A stretch of 64,000 nt of DNA from Clostridia bacterium (lineage in GTDB: Bacteria > Bacillota > Clostridia > Lachnospirales > Lachnospiraceae), in contig CAJTEN010000018.1 of NCBI GenBank assembly GCA_910575245.1, positions 56,985-120,984 of the forward strand, read 5' to 3'. Shown here piece by piece: positions 34,841-43,122 of the stretch (the first letter of the stretch is position 1; each line of letters begins with the position of its first letter). Both the position numbers and the translations under genes were made by a program. The notes beneath the pieces were generated by a model. It was not told the DNA's origin. It saw only the letters and a list, made by a program, of their open reading frames with translations, and made no database searches.

Positions 34841-35269
34841 TTGGAAACTAAAGGAGGTTTTTTGATATCACGCATCAAGCAGACAGGAACCCGGATATTT
34901 GACCGCATGCTGGCAACGTCAGGGATTGATTCATTCAATGGGGCACAAGGACGGATTTTGTACGTGCTTTGGCAGAATGATGATATCAGTATCAGCAGTT
35001 TGGCCGCACAAACAAGCCTTGCGAATACAACGCTTACTGCTATGCTTGACCGTATGGAAAATAGCGGGCTGATTGTTAGAAAACCTGACCCTAAGGATCG
35101 TCGCAACAGGCTCATTGCGCTTACCGAAAAGGCAAAATCCCTGCAGGACGATTACACAGAAATCTCACAGAAAATAAATGAAATCTATTACGACGGTTTT
35201 ACAGAGACAGAAATAATGCAGTTTGAATCGTATTTGCAACGTATACTTAATAATTTGGAAAAGAGGTAA
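34841..35269 (+). CDS. MarR-family transcriptional regulator
   Basis: A 142-residue MarR winged-helix protein: GRILYVLWQNDDISISSLAA, TSLANTTLTAMLDRMENSGL, then the wing VRKPDPKDRRNRLIALTEKA with the family's D-x-R-D-x-R-like pattern. TTG 34841 follows AGGAGG. It precedes the flavin reductase-like gene by 7 nt, and an inverted repeat on the promoter suggests autoregulation of the pair. Confidence 0.9.
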   Translation: METKGGFLISRIKQTGTRIFDRMLATSGIDSFNGAQGRILYVLWQNDDISISSLAAQTSLANTTLTAMLDRMENSGLIVRKPDPKDRRNRLIALTEKAKSLQDDYTEISQKINEIYYDGFTETEIMQFESYLQRILNNLEKR

Positions 35270-35276
35270 CGATATT

Positions 35277-35894
35277 ATGAAGAAAGTATCTGTATCTGCA
35301 ACAAATGATATCTGTCCACAGACACTGTTTGTCTATGGCAGCATGAACGAGGATGGCACGCCGGATTTCGGCTTGTTTTGTTGGTTCAGCTATTGTTGGT
35401 TTGATCAGCTTGGCGTGATATGTGCCATTGGAGGAAGTAAGAGAACATTGGAAAACATTCGGAGAAACAGAGTTTTTTCCGCCAATCTTGTAGTAGAAGA
35501 CAATTTGCCCTTAGCGGATTATTTTGGGACAGCAGATGGCAGAGACAGCGATAAGATGGATGTAGACGTTGCATGGGAGAAGGGTGCAGTGCTCGCAGTT
35601 CCTGTCCTGTGCAGCAGTCCGATCAGCTTTGAACTTGAGGTAGATAAAGAAATTCCTACGGGTGAACATGATGAAGTTGTTCTTATGTGCCGTATCCGAA
35701 ATACACTTAAGGATGAGAAATTGGTGAATTCTACAATGGCTTCAGAGGAAATCCTCAAAGCTGTTGCAGCGGTACAAACCTGCGTTGACTATGATTATTG
35801 GTCATGGGATGGCCGCCATCTTGGTAAATGGCACGAGAGAGCAAAGGAGATTAAGCCTGATGTAGAAATTGGAGCGGCTGCCCGTGGAAATTAA
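35277..35894 (+). CDS. Flavin reductase-like (FMN-binding split barrel) protein
   Basis: A 205-residue protein with the flavin reductase-like fold: QTLFVYGSMNEDGTPDFGLF, then IGGSKRTLENIRRNRVFSAN, typical of the FMN site, and a C-terminal HLGKWHERAKEIKPD. GAGGTAAC precedes the ATG. It is paired with MarR; such pairs commonly respond to electrophiles or oxidants. Substrate is not shown by the sequence. Confidence 0.82.
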   Translation: MKKVSVSATNDICPQTLFVYGSMNEDGTPDFGLFCWFSYCWFDQLGVICAIGGSKRTLENIRRNRVFSANLVVEDNLPLADYFGTADGRDSDKMDVDVAWEKGAVLAVPVLCSSPISFELEVDKEIPTGEHDEVVLMCRIRNTLKDEKLVNSTMASEEILKAVAAVQTCVDYDYWSWDGRHLGKWHERAKEIKPDVEIGAAARGN

Positions 35895-36036
35895 AGGAAA
35901 GCCATGCCAGCATTATTTTTGCGCCTGAAAAGGCAAAATCCCCATTGCATAAGCGGTGTTTGTGCAATGGGGAGGTGTAAGATAAATCCTGCATAACTGC
36001 TAATCCGAAATCTATTCCAAATCACCTCGTACTGGT

Positions 36037-36462
36037 TTAATCTTTATAGTAACTCAGCATATGCTCATAAAGGTTTCGGGTCTGTTCCTCATCTCCCCAC
36101 GATAGAGGGTCATCAGCGTAGCACAGAGTCCAAAAGGGTTCCAGGTTCTGAATGTTCCCGGGAAGACTTTCCCATAAGTGATACATTCGAGTTGCAAAAT
36201 ATTTTATATCCGGACATTTCTCATAAATTACCTCTAATTTGCCCATTAAAATTCTGCCAAATCGATCAAGGTCAAGACAATTATAATCAATATGCGTTCT
36301 TATATAAATAATAGATTTTTGTATGTCCGTTTCCCATTCCAAACAGAGTAGATCATCGTTTTCGGGACTGCTGAGAAATAATTCATCAAGGCGTTTACTA
36401 TATTCATTTTCGGTTACTAATTCTTCACAAAGCAAAAGCGCATAAACCAACAATTCCTCCAT
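36037..36462 (-). CDS. Hypothetical acidic protein
   Basis: A 141-residue acidic helical protein (MEELLVYALLLCEELVTENE ... LEPFWTLCYADDPLSWGDEE). GGGAGCGG precedes the ATG. No family recognised. It follows a GNAT gene 51 nt away on the same strand. It could be an immunity-type protein, but this is a guess from size, acidity and location. Confidence 0.55.
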   Translation of the reverse strand: MEELLVYALLLCEELVTENEYSKRLDELFLSSPENDDLLCLEWETDIQKSIIYIRTHIDYNCLDLDRFGRILMGKLEVIYEKCPDIKYFATRMYHLWESLPGNIQNLEPFWTLCYADDPLSWGDEEQTRNLYEHMLSYYKD

Positions 36463-36513
36463 GATAACGTTCCGCTCCCTGTTTGTTCGATTCTATACAC
36501 CGAGATTAAAATT

Positions 36514-36978
36514 TCAGCTATGCCAATTCATGAGATGATATTTAGATACGGTATCCTGAAACCCCAGTGATTTATATAATTGATATCCACTTTCTGTTGC
36601 ATTCAGTTCTATAACACTTAACCCCATGTTGGGTACGTCATCCATCAACATATTCATAACCTTTCGTGCATAACCGTTATGGCGATATTCAACTTTGGTA
36701 TACACATTTAAAACAAGTCCTGTTTTTCCGGTAATAAATGCAGGGCTCAATGGTTTTTCGACGATAAGCAGCAGGGCACAGGCAACAATTATTTTCTCAT
36801 CTCTTACGACATAGCAAAATATATTTTTATTAAGATTTCTCATAAAATAATCAGGCAGATTCCGTTTTATGATTTCCAGATCATGCTCCTTTAATTCTCC
36901 ATTATCTTCTGTCAGATAAGCTATCCTTAATGCAGTCAGCTGCACAATATCTTCAACTGTCGCTTTGTTGTAAACCAT
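36514..36978 (-). CDS. GNAT-family N-acetyltransferase
   Basis: A 154-residue GNAT: GLVLNVYTKVEYRHNGYARK is strand 4 and the acetyl-CoA loop, and IELNATESGYQLYKSLGFQD the C-terminal half. GGGAGAA precedes the ATG. Possibly co-transcribed with the 36037 gene. Substrate is unknown. Confidence 0.85.
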   Translation of the reverse strand: MVYNKATVEDIVQLTALRIAYLTEDNGELKEHDLEIIKRNLPDYFMRNLNKNIFCYVVRDEKIIVACALLLIVEKPLSPAFITGKTGLVLNVYTKVEYRHNGYARKVMNMLMDDVPNMGLSVIELNATESGYQLYKSLGFQDTVSKYHLMNWHS

Positions 36979-37182
36979 ATAGTATTCTCCCTATATTCAA
37001 GTTGGACTTACTGATACAATTATAATCGATTTTTAGCTGGCACGCAATTTCGAAAAAGGAGTATGCAGATATCTGCCAAAAAGGATAACAATGAGGAAAA
37101 CTCTGCAAAAAAAGAGAATCATAAAGCATAGGTATGGTATAATCAAATTAATTGATCCGCGCTTTGAAAGGAGAGAAATGAC

Positions 37183-37317
37183 ATGAAGAAATGGTATGAC
37201 GAAGAATATGAGTGGGAAATAGAAGTGATAGGGTTTAATAAAGATAATGAGGAAACAGAAAGATTCTGCCGGAATGGTGAGGAAATTGGAGACAAATATA
37301 CCTGTACTCATGGGTGA
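37183..37317 (+). pseudogene. 5' fragment of a TIGR04076-family gene
   Basis: Starts MKKWYDEEYEWEIEVIGFNK and continues to DKYTCTHG before a stop. Residues match the first 44 of the intact protein at 27327 with two differences. GAAAGGAGAG precedes the ATG. The Cys-rich remainder is absent. The sequence beyond the stop is not homologous to the intact gene. Confidence 0.9.
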
Positions 37318-37377
37318 CCTGCTACCCTTTCCGGTTTGGGGTGAGATGGAAAATGTGATTAAGTTGATGGATCTGTT

Positions 37378-37743
37378 TCAGACAAAGGTGTATCCTGCCG
37401 CTGATAAAACATCTATTGCTTTATGAAAGTTTTCTTTCTTTACAAGAATATAATCCGTGTTATAGGTGGAGACAGCGAAGATTCCGATTTCATTATCAGC
37501 CAGTATTTTCGACAACTTTGATAGAATCCCGATCAGAGTAAAATCAAGTATCCCTTGAATACGAAAACCCTTCCAGTCATCCTCCCGGGCAGTTGTATAT
37601 TGCGGCGTATCATCGGTCAGGCAGACAAGTGAAATTTCTTCATCGTTTTTTCCGATGAAGAAAAAATCAGTCTTCAGATCGATATCAGTTATTGCAGCTA
37701 CTTTGCAGACAGTTAAATCATAATCCAGCTTTTTGAGTTTCAC
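37378..37743 (-). CDS. ACT domain-containing protein
   Basis: A 121-residue protein: DYDLTVCKVAAITDIDLKTD, then a core LDFTLIGILSKLSKILADNEI and GIFAVSTYNTDYILVKKENF matching the ACT_7/CASTOR-like amino-acid sensing fold. It is small and single-domain, so a binding or sensing role is likelier than catalysis. Upstream of it on the same strand are the 37774 protein and a PIN remnant. Confidence 0.8.
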   Translation of the reverse strand: MKLKKLDYDLTVCKVAAITDIDLKTDFFFIGKNDEEISLVCLTDDTPQYTTAREDDWKGFRIQGILDFTLIGILSKLSKILADNEIGIFAVSTYNTDYILVKKENFHKAIDVLSAAGYTFV

Positions 37744-37773
37744 GACTTCACTTCTCCCTGAAAAGAATTTGCA

Positions 37774-38082
37774 TTATTCCCAATATTTAAAGTCATATCC
37801 GTCTTCGGGTTCACCGACACGATACCCCAATGCAGCAGTTGCCTTTTCTTTGAAAAGTTGTAGCCATTCATTCCACTCTTCCTGCGGCATCTCGGCATAT
37901 AACTGCAATCCGCCTGGTTCAACCGAACCTTCAATCAATCTGCCATCTTCACCATACCACTGTGGACAGCCATTAACAAAACCTTTCCAATGCGGCATCT
38001 CAGTATAGAGCTTTTCTAGTTTGTTCCATATCTTTTGTGGAGCGGAATAGTGAATGTTAAGATTGATACAAAAAGTAGCCAT
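37774..38082 (-). CDS. Conserved hypothetical protein
   Basis: A 102-residue protein: MATFCINLNIHYSAPQKIWN, CPQWYGEDGRLIEGSVEPGG, ending YRVGEPEDGYDFKYWE. Rich in Trp, Tyr and Pro, cytoplasmic, no known motif. GGAGAGG precedes the ATG. Transcribed in the same direction as the ACT protein, 30 nt upstream of it. Confidence 0.7.
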   Translation of the reverse strand: MATFCINLNIHYSAPQKIWNKLEKLYTEMPHWKGFVNGCPQWYGEDGRLIEGSVEPGGLQLYAEMPQEEWNEWLQLFKEKATAALGYRVGEPEDGYDFKYWE

Positions 38083-38089
38083 AATAATA

Positions 38090-38359
38090 TTACCTCTCCA
38101 GCATCCCGGGACCCGGGGCTGTTATCATCCGAAGATAGTCATAGTATTCTGCGGATCCGACTTCCATACCGTTAACCATAAGATCACCGTTTCTTCTCAT
38201 TGCATCGATTCCTGTCAATAAATGAGGAACCTTCTTTAATTCATCATATACTTGGGAAGGCCGTATGACACGCCCGGAATAAAGCTGTGCCAATATACTT
38301 TCACCGCCTACCCAGAGAAAGGTGGATAAGCAATCAGTATCGAAAAAGAAACAAACTGA
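38090..38359 (-). pseudogene. PIN-like protein, truncated at both ends
   Basis: The open frame reads DTDCLSTFLWVGGESILAQL, YSGRVIRPSQVYDELKKVP and MEVGSAEYYDYLRMITAP, a PIN-like toxin/nuclease pattern with the early Asp of DTDC. There is no start codon before DTDC and the C-terminal half with later acidic residues is missing: it ends GMLER. The partner antitoxin is not present. Confidence 0.6.
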
Positions 38360-38581
38360 TCAGCCTTTTCTCTCTGCAGTAAAGTATATAGCAATTATGT
38401 CATATTTTCAACAGAAGTATTCTACAAAATAGCGATAAACACGATTAGCAAAAAAATCTGTAAACCGGGTTCAGATTATCTTCAGCAATCAGAATACAGG
38501 GAAGGAAACCGGTAATTTGATAAAACGGAACTTTGATCGGATAAAAAACAAAAAAGAATGAAATAAGAAAATACAAGTGTA

Positions 38582-38610
38582 TTGACTTCTATGTCCTGTA
38601 AGGATACAAT
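38582..38610 (+). promoter_or_regulatory. Promoter of the hydrolase/phosphotransferase fusion
   Basis: TTGACT (38582-38587), 17-nt spacer, TACAAT (38605-38610). The leader to the ATG at 38762 is about 145 nt and contains an in-frame alternative ATG at 38639. Confidence 0.6.
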
Positions 38611-38761
38611 GACGAGCATAAAAGGAAATAGGAAACAGATGTATATTACAGGAGCAACGCGGAACCCGGAAGCCGAAGTGTCACGGAACAACGGAAGAGA
38701 TAATAAACTTCAGGACAGACAGTCCAGGCAACGGTATAAATGCCAGGAGCAGGAGGACAAG

Positions 38762-40198
38762 ATGGTACTATTAGTGGTTGATACGCAGAAAGCAATCACC
38801 AGAACAGATTTATATAATTTTAGCGTGTTTGAAAACAATGTTAAGAAGTTGATCTCGGCAGCGAGAGAAAACGGCGTTGAAGTCATCTATATAAGGCACG
38901 ATGACGGTGCGGGCGCCGAATTAACGAAGGGAACAGTCGGATTTGAAATTTATGAAGGCTTTAAGCCGGAACCGGGTGAGGCCATATTCGATAAGACGGT
39001 GAACAGTCCTTTTAAAGGAACAGGATTGTTGGAGTACCTGCAGGGGAAGAAGGAACAGACGGTGATTGTTGCTGGACTGCAGACAGACTATTGCATTGAC
39101 GCAACGGTGAAATGCGGCTTTGAACATGGTTTTCATATGATTGTGGCGGCAGGCGCAAATTCTACGTTTGATAATGCTTATATGTCTGCGGAAGCCAGCT
39201 GCAGATACTATAATGAATTTATGTGGAAGGGCAGATATGCGGAGTGTATCTCGCTTGAGGAAACGATCGGGAGGATGAGGGAAGCCATGCCTGTTTATGA
39301 TAAAATTACTGGGATCCTTTTTCGGTGGGGACTGGAAGAAAAAGAAGTACAACAAATCTCTGAGACCGCGTGGCAGGTGGGAGATGATGCCATTTTGAAA
39401 GTATATCGTGACGTGGAGATGCTGGAGCGGAACCTGAAAATATTGCATATTTTAACCGAGATGGACATTCCCGTCGGAGAGATTGTCCTGACAAAGGATC
39501 GCGAGCGATATGTCAAGTGTGACGGTTTATACTGTTTCCTGTCGAAAAGGCTTCCGGGGAAAGCGATTGGACAGATCAGGGATGCGGAAAAAGCAGCTAT
39601 GAAGATGGGAGAAATAATTGCCGATCTCCATATAGCGTTCCGAAAATGTGAGTCCGAGGATACATTTTGTACCAACAGCCTGCTGGACGAGATGAATGGA
39701 TGGGTCAGAGATAATCTGGAGAAAAATCACTGGCATTACATAGAACGGGATGCGTATGACGAAACAGTGTCACGGCTGGGAAGCGTGTATGGCCAATTAC
39801 CGGTGCAGCTGATCCACAGAGACGTCCATTTCGGCAATTTTCTGTTTGATAACGGTGAGTTTTGCGGATATATCGATTTCGATTTAAGCCAGAGGAATAT
39901 ACGTATTTTTGATTTATGTTATTTCCTGCTGGGCTTATTGTCGGAAGAAGAAAAACTGAAAATCGGGGAAGAGCAGTGGTTTGCAATGGTGCAAAATGTC
40001 TTCGCAGGGTATGGCGGCAAGATAGAATTATCAGCGGCAGAGAAACAGGCGGTTCCCTGTGTGATGGAGTGCATCGAACTGTTGTTTACCGCCTGGTTTG
40101 AAGAGAGCAAGGACGCGCGCTGTGCACAGGACGCTTTCAAAATTTATGAATTTGTGAAAAGGCAGGAAGACAGGCTCGGCAGGCTCCTGGCCAGATGA
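38762..40198 (+). CDS. Isochorismatase-like cysteine hydrolase fused to APH-like phosphotransferase
   Basis: A 478-residue two-domain protein. Residues about 1-175 are a cysteine hydrolase: LLVVDTQKAI (Asp), FDKTVNSPF (Lys) and GLQTDYCIDATVKC with the nucleophile Cys in DYCID, so the triad is intact. Residues about 180-478 are an APH-like kinase: LKVYRDVEMLERN (ATP Lys), catalytic loop LIHRDVHFGNFLF and CGYIDFDLSQ. The join is at GRMREAMPVYDK. ATG 38762 has CAGGAGGA upstream. Both active sites look complete. Substrates are unknown. Confidence 0.8.
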   Translation: MVLLVVDTQKAITRTDLYNFSVFENNVKKLISAARENGVEVIYIRHDDGAGAELTKGTVGFEIYEGFKPEPGEAIFDKTVNSPFKGTGLLEYLQGKKEQTVIVAGLQTDYCIDATVKCGFEHGFHMIVAAGANSTFDNAYMSAEASCRYYNEFMWKGRYAECISLEETIGRMREAMPVYDKITGILFRWGLEEKEVQQISETAWQVGDDAILKVYRDVEMLERNLKILHILTEMDIPVGEIVLTKDRERYVKCDGLYCFLSKRLPGKAIGQIRDAEKAAMKMGEIIADLHIAFRKCESEDTFCTNSLLDEMNGWVRDNLEKNHWHYIERDAYDETVSRLGSVYGQLPVQLIHRDVHFGNFLFDNGEFCGYIDFDLSQRNIRIFDLCYFLLGLLSEEEKLKIGEEQWFAMVQNVFAGYGGKIELSAAEKQAVPCVMECIELLFTAWFEESKDARCAQDAFKIYEFVKRQEDRLGRLLAR

Positions 40199-40223
40199 TT
40201 CCGCTGCCGGAGATTATGTATGG

Positions 40224-41210
40224 TCACAGCGCTGCCTGTCTTTTAAGCCGTTCCTTGATAAGCCGGAGAAAAGTTTCGTTTCCAACCACTTTGATCATGG
40301 GACCGAAGGACAGAATTTCGATCAGGAGTTCAGTCTCGTTTTCTTTACTATAGTATATTAAGCACTCGTAGGTATCTTCATCCAGTTTACGGGTGCTTTT
40401 CTCATAATTCGCAAATTGCAGCATTGCGCGTTCCAGAGCATTGCGGCGGTTCCTGATCAGAATGCGCACAGGTTCATGGTAACAGGAACGTTTTAGAAGA
40501 TGATTGATATCCGGAAGCTGTTTCACAGTCCGGGAAGTCAACTTTACTTCCCGGATGCGGCATAAGTTCAGGGTAATCACTCTTGGATTGCACCCTGTAC
40601 GGGCTCCGTCCGAATCAGAATTCGCGTGAAATTCTACGGCCAGCAGCCGGAAACGGTCGTTTTTGATGGAGTATTCCAGACGGCAGGGCAGGTAGCTGTG
40701 ATGCAGTCTGCGGTGAAAGCGCGATTCGTAGAGGATATCCACATACTCATGATTCTGGATGGCCGACAGGATCGTCCGGAAGTGCTTCCTGTAGTCAGGA
40801 TCCTTATAATCATCCTTGTCGGAGAAACGGTCGTAATAGTAGAAGTCATCGGGAAGGTAAAGCGGTTCAATGCCCGAAAAAGCACGACCAATCGCTTCGA
40901 TTTCTTCCTCGTTAAGGAAAAGAGTGATCTTGTCATCCAAGAGGATCGCTTTGATGTAAGATTTCTGCAAATCTGTGAGCGGTACATAGAAGTCCTCGGA
41001 CAATCTGGAATGTAAGAATCCGTCCTGCTTTTCATAAAAACCCCAGCCCTGTTCCGTAAGTTTGGGAAGCAGATACAGGATGCTTTCCTCAAAGCAGGTA
41101 TTTTTAATGTGAAAGTTTACTTCCCTCTCTGATATGCGGCTTTTCTTTTCAGTCAGGGACTTAATCACCTGAAAATAACAATTATATACTTCTGAAAATA
41201 ATTCTGCCAT
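40224..41210 (-). CDS. WYL-domain regulator, part of the RNA-repair island
   Basis: A 328-residue protein: an N-terminal helical region (SLTEKKSRISEREVNFHIKN), a WYL-type domain (YVDILYESRFHRRLHHSYLP, then the strand CRLEYSIKNDRFRLLAV) and a C-terminal WCX-like part (ENETELLIEILSFGPMIKVV). It has no clear N-terminal winged helix of its own. It lies downstream of the second WYL gene in the same orientation. WYL domains bind nucleic-acid-derived ligands and regulate RNA-repair operons in several bacteria. Confidence 0.82.
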   Translation of the reverse strand: MAELFSEVYNCYFQVIKSLTEKKSRISEREVNFHIKNTCFEESILYLLPKLTEQGWGFYEKQDGFLHSRLSEDFYVPLTDLQKSYIKAILLDDKITLFLNEEEIEAIGRAFSGIEPLYLPDDFYYYDRFSDKDDYKDPDYRKHFRTILSAIQNHEYVDILYESRFHRRLHHSYLPCRLEYSIKNDRFRLLAVEFHANSDSDGARTGCNPRVITLNLCRIREVKLTSRTVKQLPDINHLLKRSCYHEPVRILIRNRRNALERAMLQFANYEKSTRKLDEDTYECLIYYSKENETELLIEILSFGPMIKVVGNETFLRLIKERLKRQAAL

Positions 41211-41236
41211 TCAGATCTCACATCTTCCTTTCAACT

Positions 41237-41295
41237 TATAGTAAACGACATAATAAATTTCTGTTTCCGGCTCTTGCAAAAGCCATATACGCTAG
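41237..41295. repeat. Dispersed inverted-repeat element, copy 3
   Basis: TATAGTAAACGACAT, AAATTTCTGTTTCCGGCTC, then TTGCAAAAGCC and CATATACG, between the two WYL genes. One end matches copy 1, but the inner part is in the inverted orientation, consistent with near-symmetrical ends. Confidence 0.7.
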
Positions 41296-41331
41296 CTATG
41301 AAAAGCGGGAACGAGTAACCGGTGAATGCCT

Positions 41332-42585
41332 TCAGCATGACTCCCCAAAATACATATGGTACATCGTCAAAAAGTCTCTTTGAAAACGCTGTGCAAGCTG
41401 CGGGGAGGTTGACTCTACAGAAAGAATCCGTCCGATAAAAGTTCGAATCCACGGCAGCATTTCATTCGCGTCAAACACTTCCGCTTCGTATGTAAAGGTA
41501 TCAGGAGCGGTCTGCCGGATCACACCGCCTTTTCCTTCGCGCTGCAGACGGTTCAGGATATACTGCTCAGAGTGCTCATCGATATGGAGTGTCAGTTTCA
41601 CGCGTTCGGAATGATGGCGGTTGTCGTTTTGAAAAGAGACGCCCCACGCGGATTCCTTGTTCCGCTCCAGCTGCTCCCGTATGGCTTCATATTCAGGATA
41701 GAGTTCCTCAGTTTTTACAGACTTTACCGCGTCCATACGGATATTTGTGAAGCGCTTTTTATCCGGCAGGTAGAGACACAGGTATCGCCTGCCGGTTCGG
41801 GTACTGGTAAAGATTTTCAGCGGTACACCCTCTGTCTCGAGAAGACGTTCCGATTTTGTACTTTTCAGATTTAAGAAAACTGTCCTGTGCGCATGCATTG
41901 CCTGCAAGATGGAGAGAAGCACTTCATCTTCCAGCGTATGGACGAAGAAGTTGTGCTTGATCCGAAACAGGTCGTTATGGAATGAGACGGTGTCCATAAT
42001 GGTATTCCCGACGATGCCGAGGGGAGAGGAAAGCTGATACAGCTTTATGGCATTTTTAAGTCCCGGATGTGCCGCCAGCAATTTCTGAAAAGGAGGGGAG
42101 AGACGGTACAGCACCTCTTTGCCGCGTTTTTCTTTCGTTAATATACCTTCTGTGGCATATTGGTTGCATTTTCTGCGGACAATCTGGGAATCAAACATCC
42201 TGCCGTAGCCTTCAAGAAGACGGTCGGTGATTGCATCAGCCGTCTGATCCGGGGATTTTCTCAGACAGTCCAGAATATAGAAGTGCAGCATAATGTCGTT
42301 ATCCGTGAAACTTTTCGCCTTCCATACCCGATACAGCGGGTTCGTGTTGAGAAGATTACTGTCGATGGATAAGTAGATATTTTTTCCTTTAGTCTTCCCT
42401 CTGCCAATATATTCCTGCCTGACATAACCGGCCAGCCAGCTTTCCAGCCTCCGCCGCTCATTATCATAAGTACGGCTGCTCCAACCGCCGAATTCGTCAC
42501 GGGTCTTGAAGCCGTAGACGAAGAAGTCACGGACATATTCTCTGCTTTTCGAAAAGGATTTGATTAGTTCCTTGAATTCTGACAT
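41332..42585 (-). CDS. WYL-domain transcriptional regulator, divergent from rsr/rtcB
   Basis: A 417-residue regulator. The N-terminal third has helix-rich DNA-binding sequence (TRDEFGGWSSRTYDNERRRL and DAITDRLLEGYGRMFDSQIV, RRKCNQYATEGIL). The middle is a WYL domain (FLNLKSTKSERLLETEGVPL, TGRRYLCLYLPDKKRFTNIR), and the end a WCX-like domain. AGAGGTG precedes the ATG. Position next to the tRNA-like RNAs, rsr and rtcB, plus the shared repeat in both promoters, makes it the likely regulator. It would replace RtcR of proteobacterial rtc operons. Confidence 0.85.
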   Translation of the reverse strand: MSEFKELIKSFSKSREYVRDFFVYGFKTRDEFGGWSSRTYDNERRRLESWLAGYVRQEYIGRGKTKGKNIYLSIDSNLLNTNPLYRVWKAKSFTDNDIMLHFYILDCLRKSPDQTADAITDRLLEGYGRMFDSQIVRRKCNQYATEGILTKEKRGKEVLYRLSPPFQKLLAAHPGLKNAIKLYQLSSPLGIVGNTIMDTVSFHNDLFRIKHNFFVHTLEDEVLLSILQAMHAHRTVFLNLKSTKSERLLETEGVPLKIFTSTRTGRRYLCLYLPDKKRFTNIRMDAVKSVKTEELYPEYEAIREQLERNKESAWGVSFQNDNRHHSERVKLTLHIDEHSEQYILNRLQREGKGGVIRQTAPDTFTYEAEVFDANEMLPWIRTFIGRILSVESTSPQLAQRFQRDFLTMYHMYFGESC

Positions 42586-42597
42586 AGGAGCACCTCT

Positions 42598-42727
42598 TAT
42601 AACTTCATGTCATAACCAGCCGGTCCCCACAACCCGCGGAGAATGCGTACTTTTTGCATTCTCCCAGACATGATATAGATATACTTGGATCATGTTTTTT
42701 ATGAGCTTAGTATAACTTCATGTCTTA
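42598..42727. promoter_or_regulatory. Paired 17-nt operators and divergent promoter region
   Basis: TATAACTTCATGTCATA (42598-42614) and TATAACTTCATGTCTTA (42711-42727) differ by one base. Each is an imperfect dyad, TATrAC-N5-GTyATA. The first is 12 nt from the WYL start; the second overlaps the -10 of the rightward promoter TTGGAT (42685-42690)-17-TAGTAT (42708-42713). Between them a perfect 9-bp hairpin, GGAGAATGC/GCATTCTCC (42638-42664), is present. The layout suggests one regulator acting on both sides. Confidence 0.7.
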
Positions 42728-42820
42728 TTGTACCACACCCTCGCAACTTTTTTGAAATGATTCTTCCGTCAGGATATTGTATCTTGGATTCAGACAAAGG
42801 GAGCTGATCCGACGGCAAAA

Positions 42821-42934
42821 GCCGCAGTAGCTCAGACGGTAGAGCGCGGAGAAACAAGTCTTGTCAAAGGCTTTAACAGCAATCCTGATCACCTTTTAAG
42901 TGCGTTGTCGCAGGTTCGAATCCTGCCTCGGCGG
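42821..42934 (+). ncRNA. tRNA-like RNA 1 (candidate bacterial Y RNA)
   Basis: Acceptor-like GCCGCAG (42821-42827) pairs with CTCGGC (42927-42932) with C42825 bulged. TAGCTCAGACGGTAGAGC follows as a D-arm with GG in the loop. The T-arm is GCAGG-TTCGAAT-CCTGC (42910-42926). The anticodon arm is replaced by about 64 nt, including AAGTCTT-GTCA-AAGGCTT (42856-42873). No CCA is encoded at the 3' end. Position ahead of rsr matches YrlA-type Y RNAs, which mimic tRNA and bind the Ro60 orthologue. Confidence 0.75.
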
Positions 42935-42960
42935 AAGCCTTCGGATTTCCTGAGTCTAAG

Positions 42961-43050
42961 AGCCTTACCGTGGAAAAACAAGTCTTGCCAAAGACTTTCA
43001 CAGCAATGAGAATTGGCTTATGCAGGTTCGAATCCTGCCCCGGTAAGGCT
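42961..43050 (+). ncRNA. tRNA-like RNA 2 without a D-arm
   Basis: AGCCTTACCG (42961-42970) pairs perfectly with CGGTAAGGCT (43041-43050), closing a T-arm GCAGG-TTCGAAT-CCTGC (43022-43038) identical to RNA 1. The stem AAGTCTT-GCCA-AAGACTT (42980-42997) and CAAT-GAGA-ATTG form the body. The D-arm is absent. A 36-nt core (42972-43007) is shared with RNA 1 (42848-42883). It may be a second Y-like RNA or a second module of one transcript. Confidence 0.7.
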
Positions 43051-43122
43051 TTGTAATTCTATAATGAGGATGGTCTTTATCAGAAATGGGGGATCTGATA
43101 AATGAAATGAGGAGGAGCGGCG

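Noticed and set aside
34636..35115. 159-residue ORF antisense to marR
   Set aside because: It overlaps the whole MarR gene and its operator; composition is that of an antisense shadow.
42821..42934. Canonical tRNA gene
   Set aside because: D- and T-arms are convincing but there is no 5-bp anticodon stem with a 7-nt loop, the acceptor stem is irregular and about 64 nt replace the anticodon arm. Called a tRNA-like ncRNA instead.
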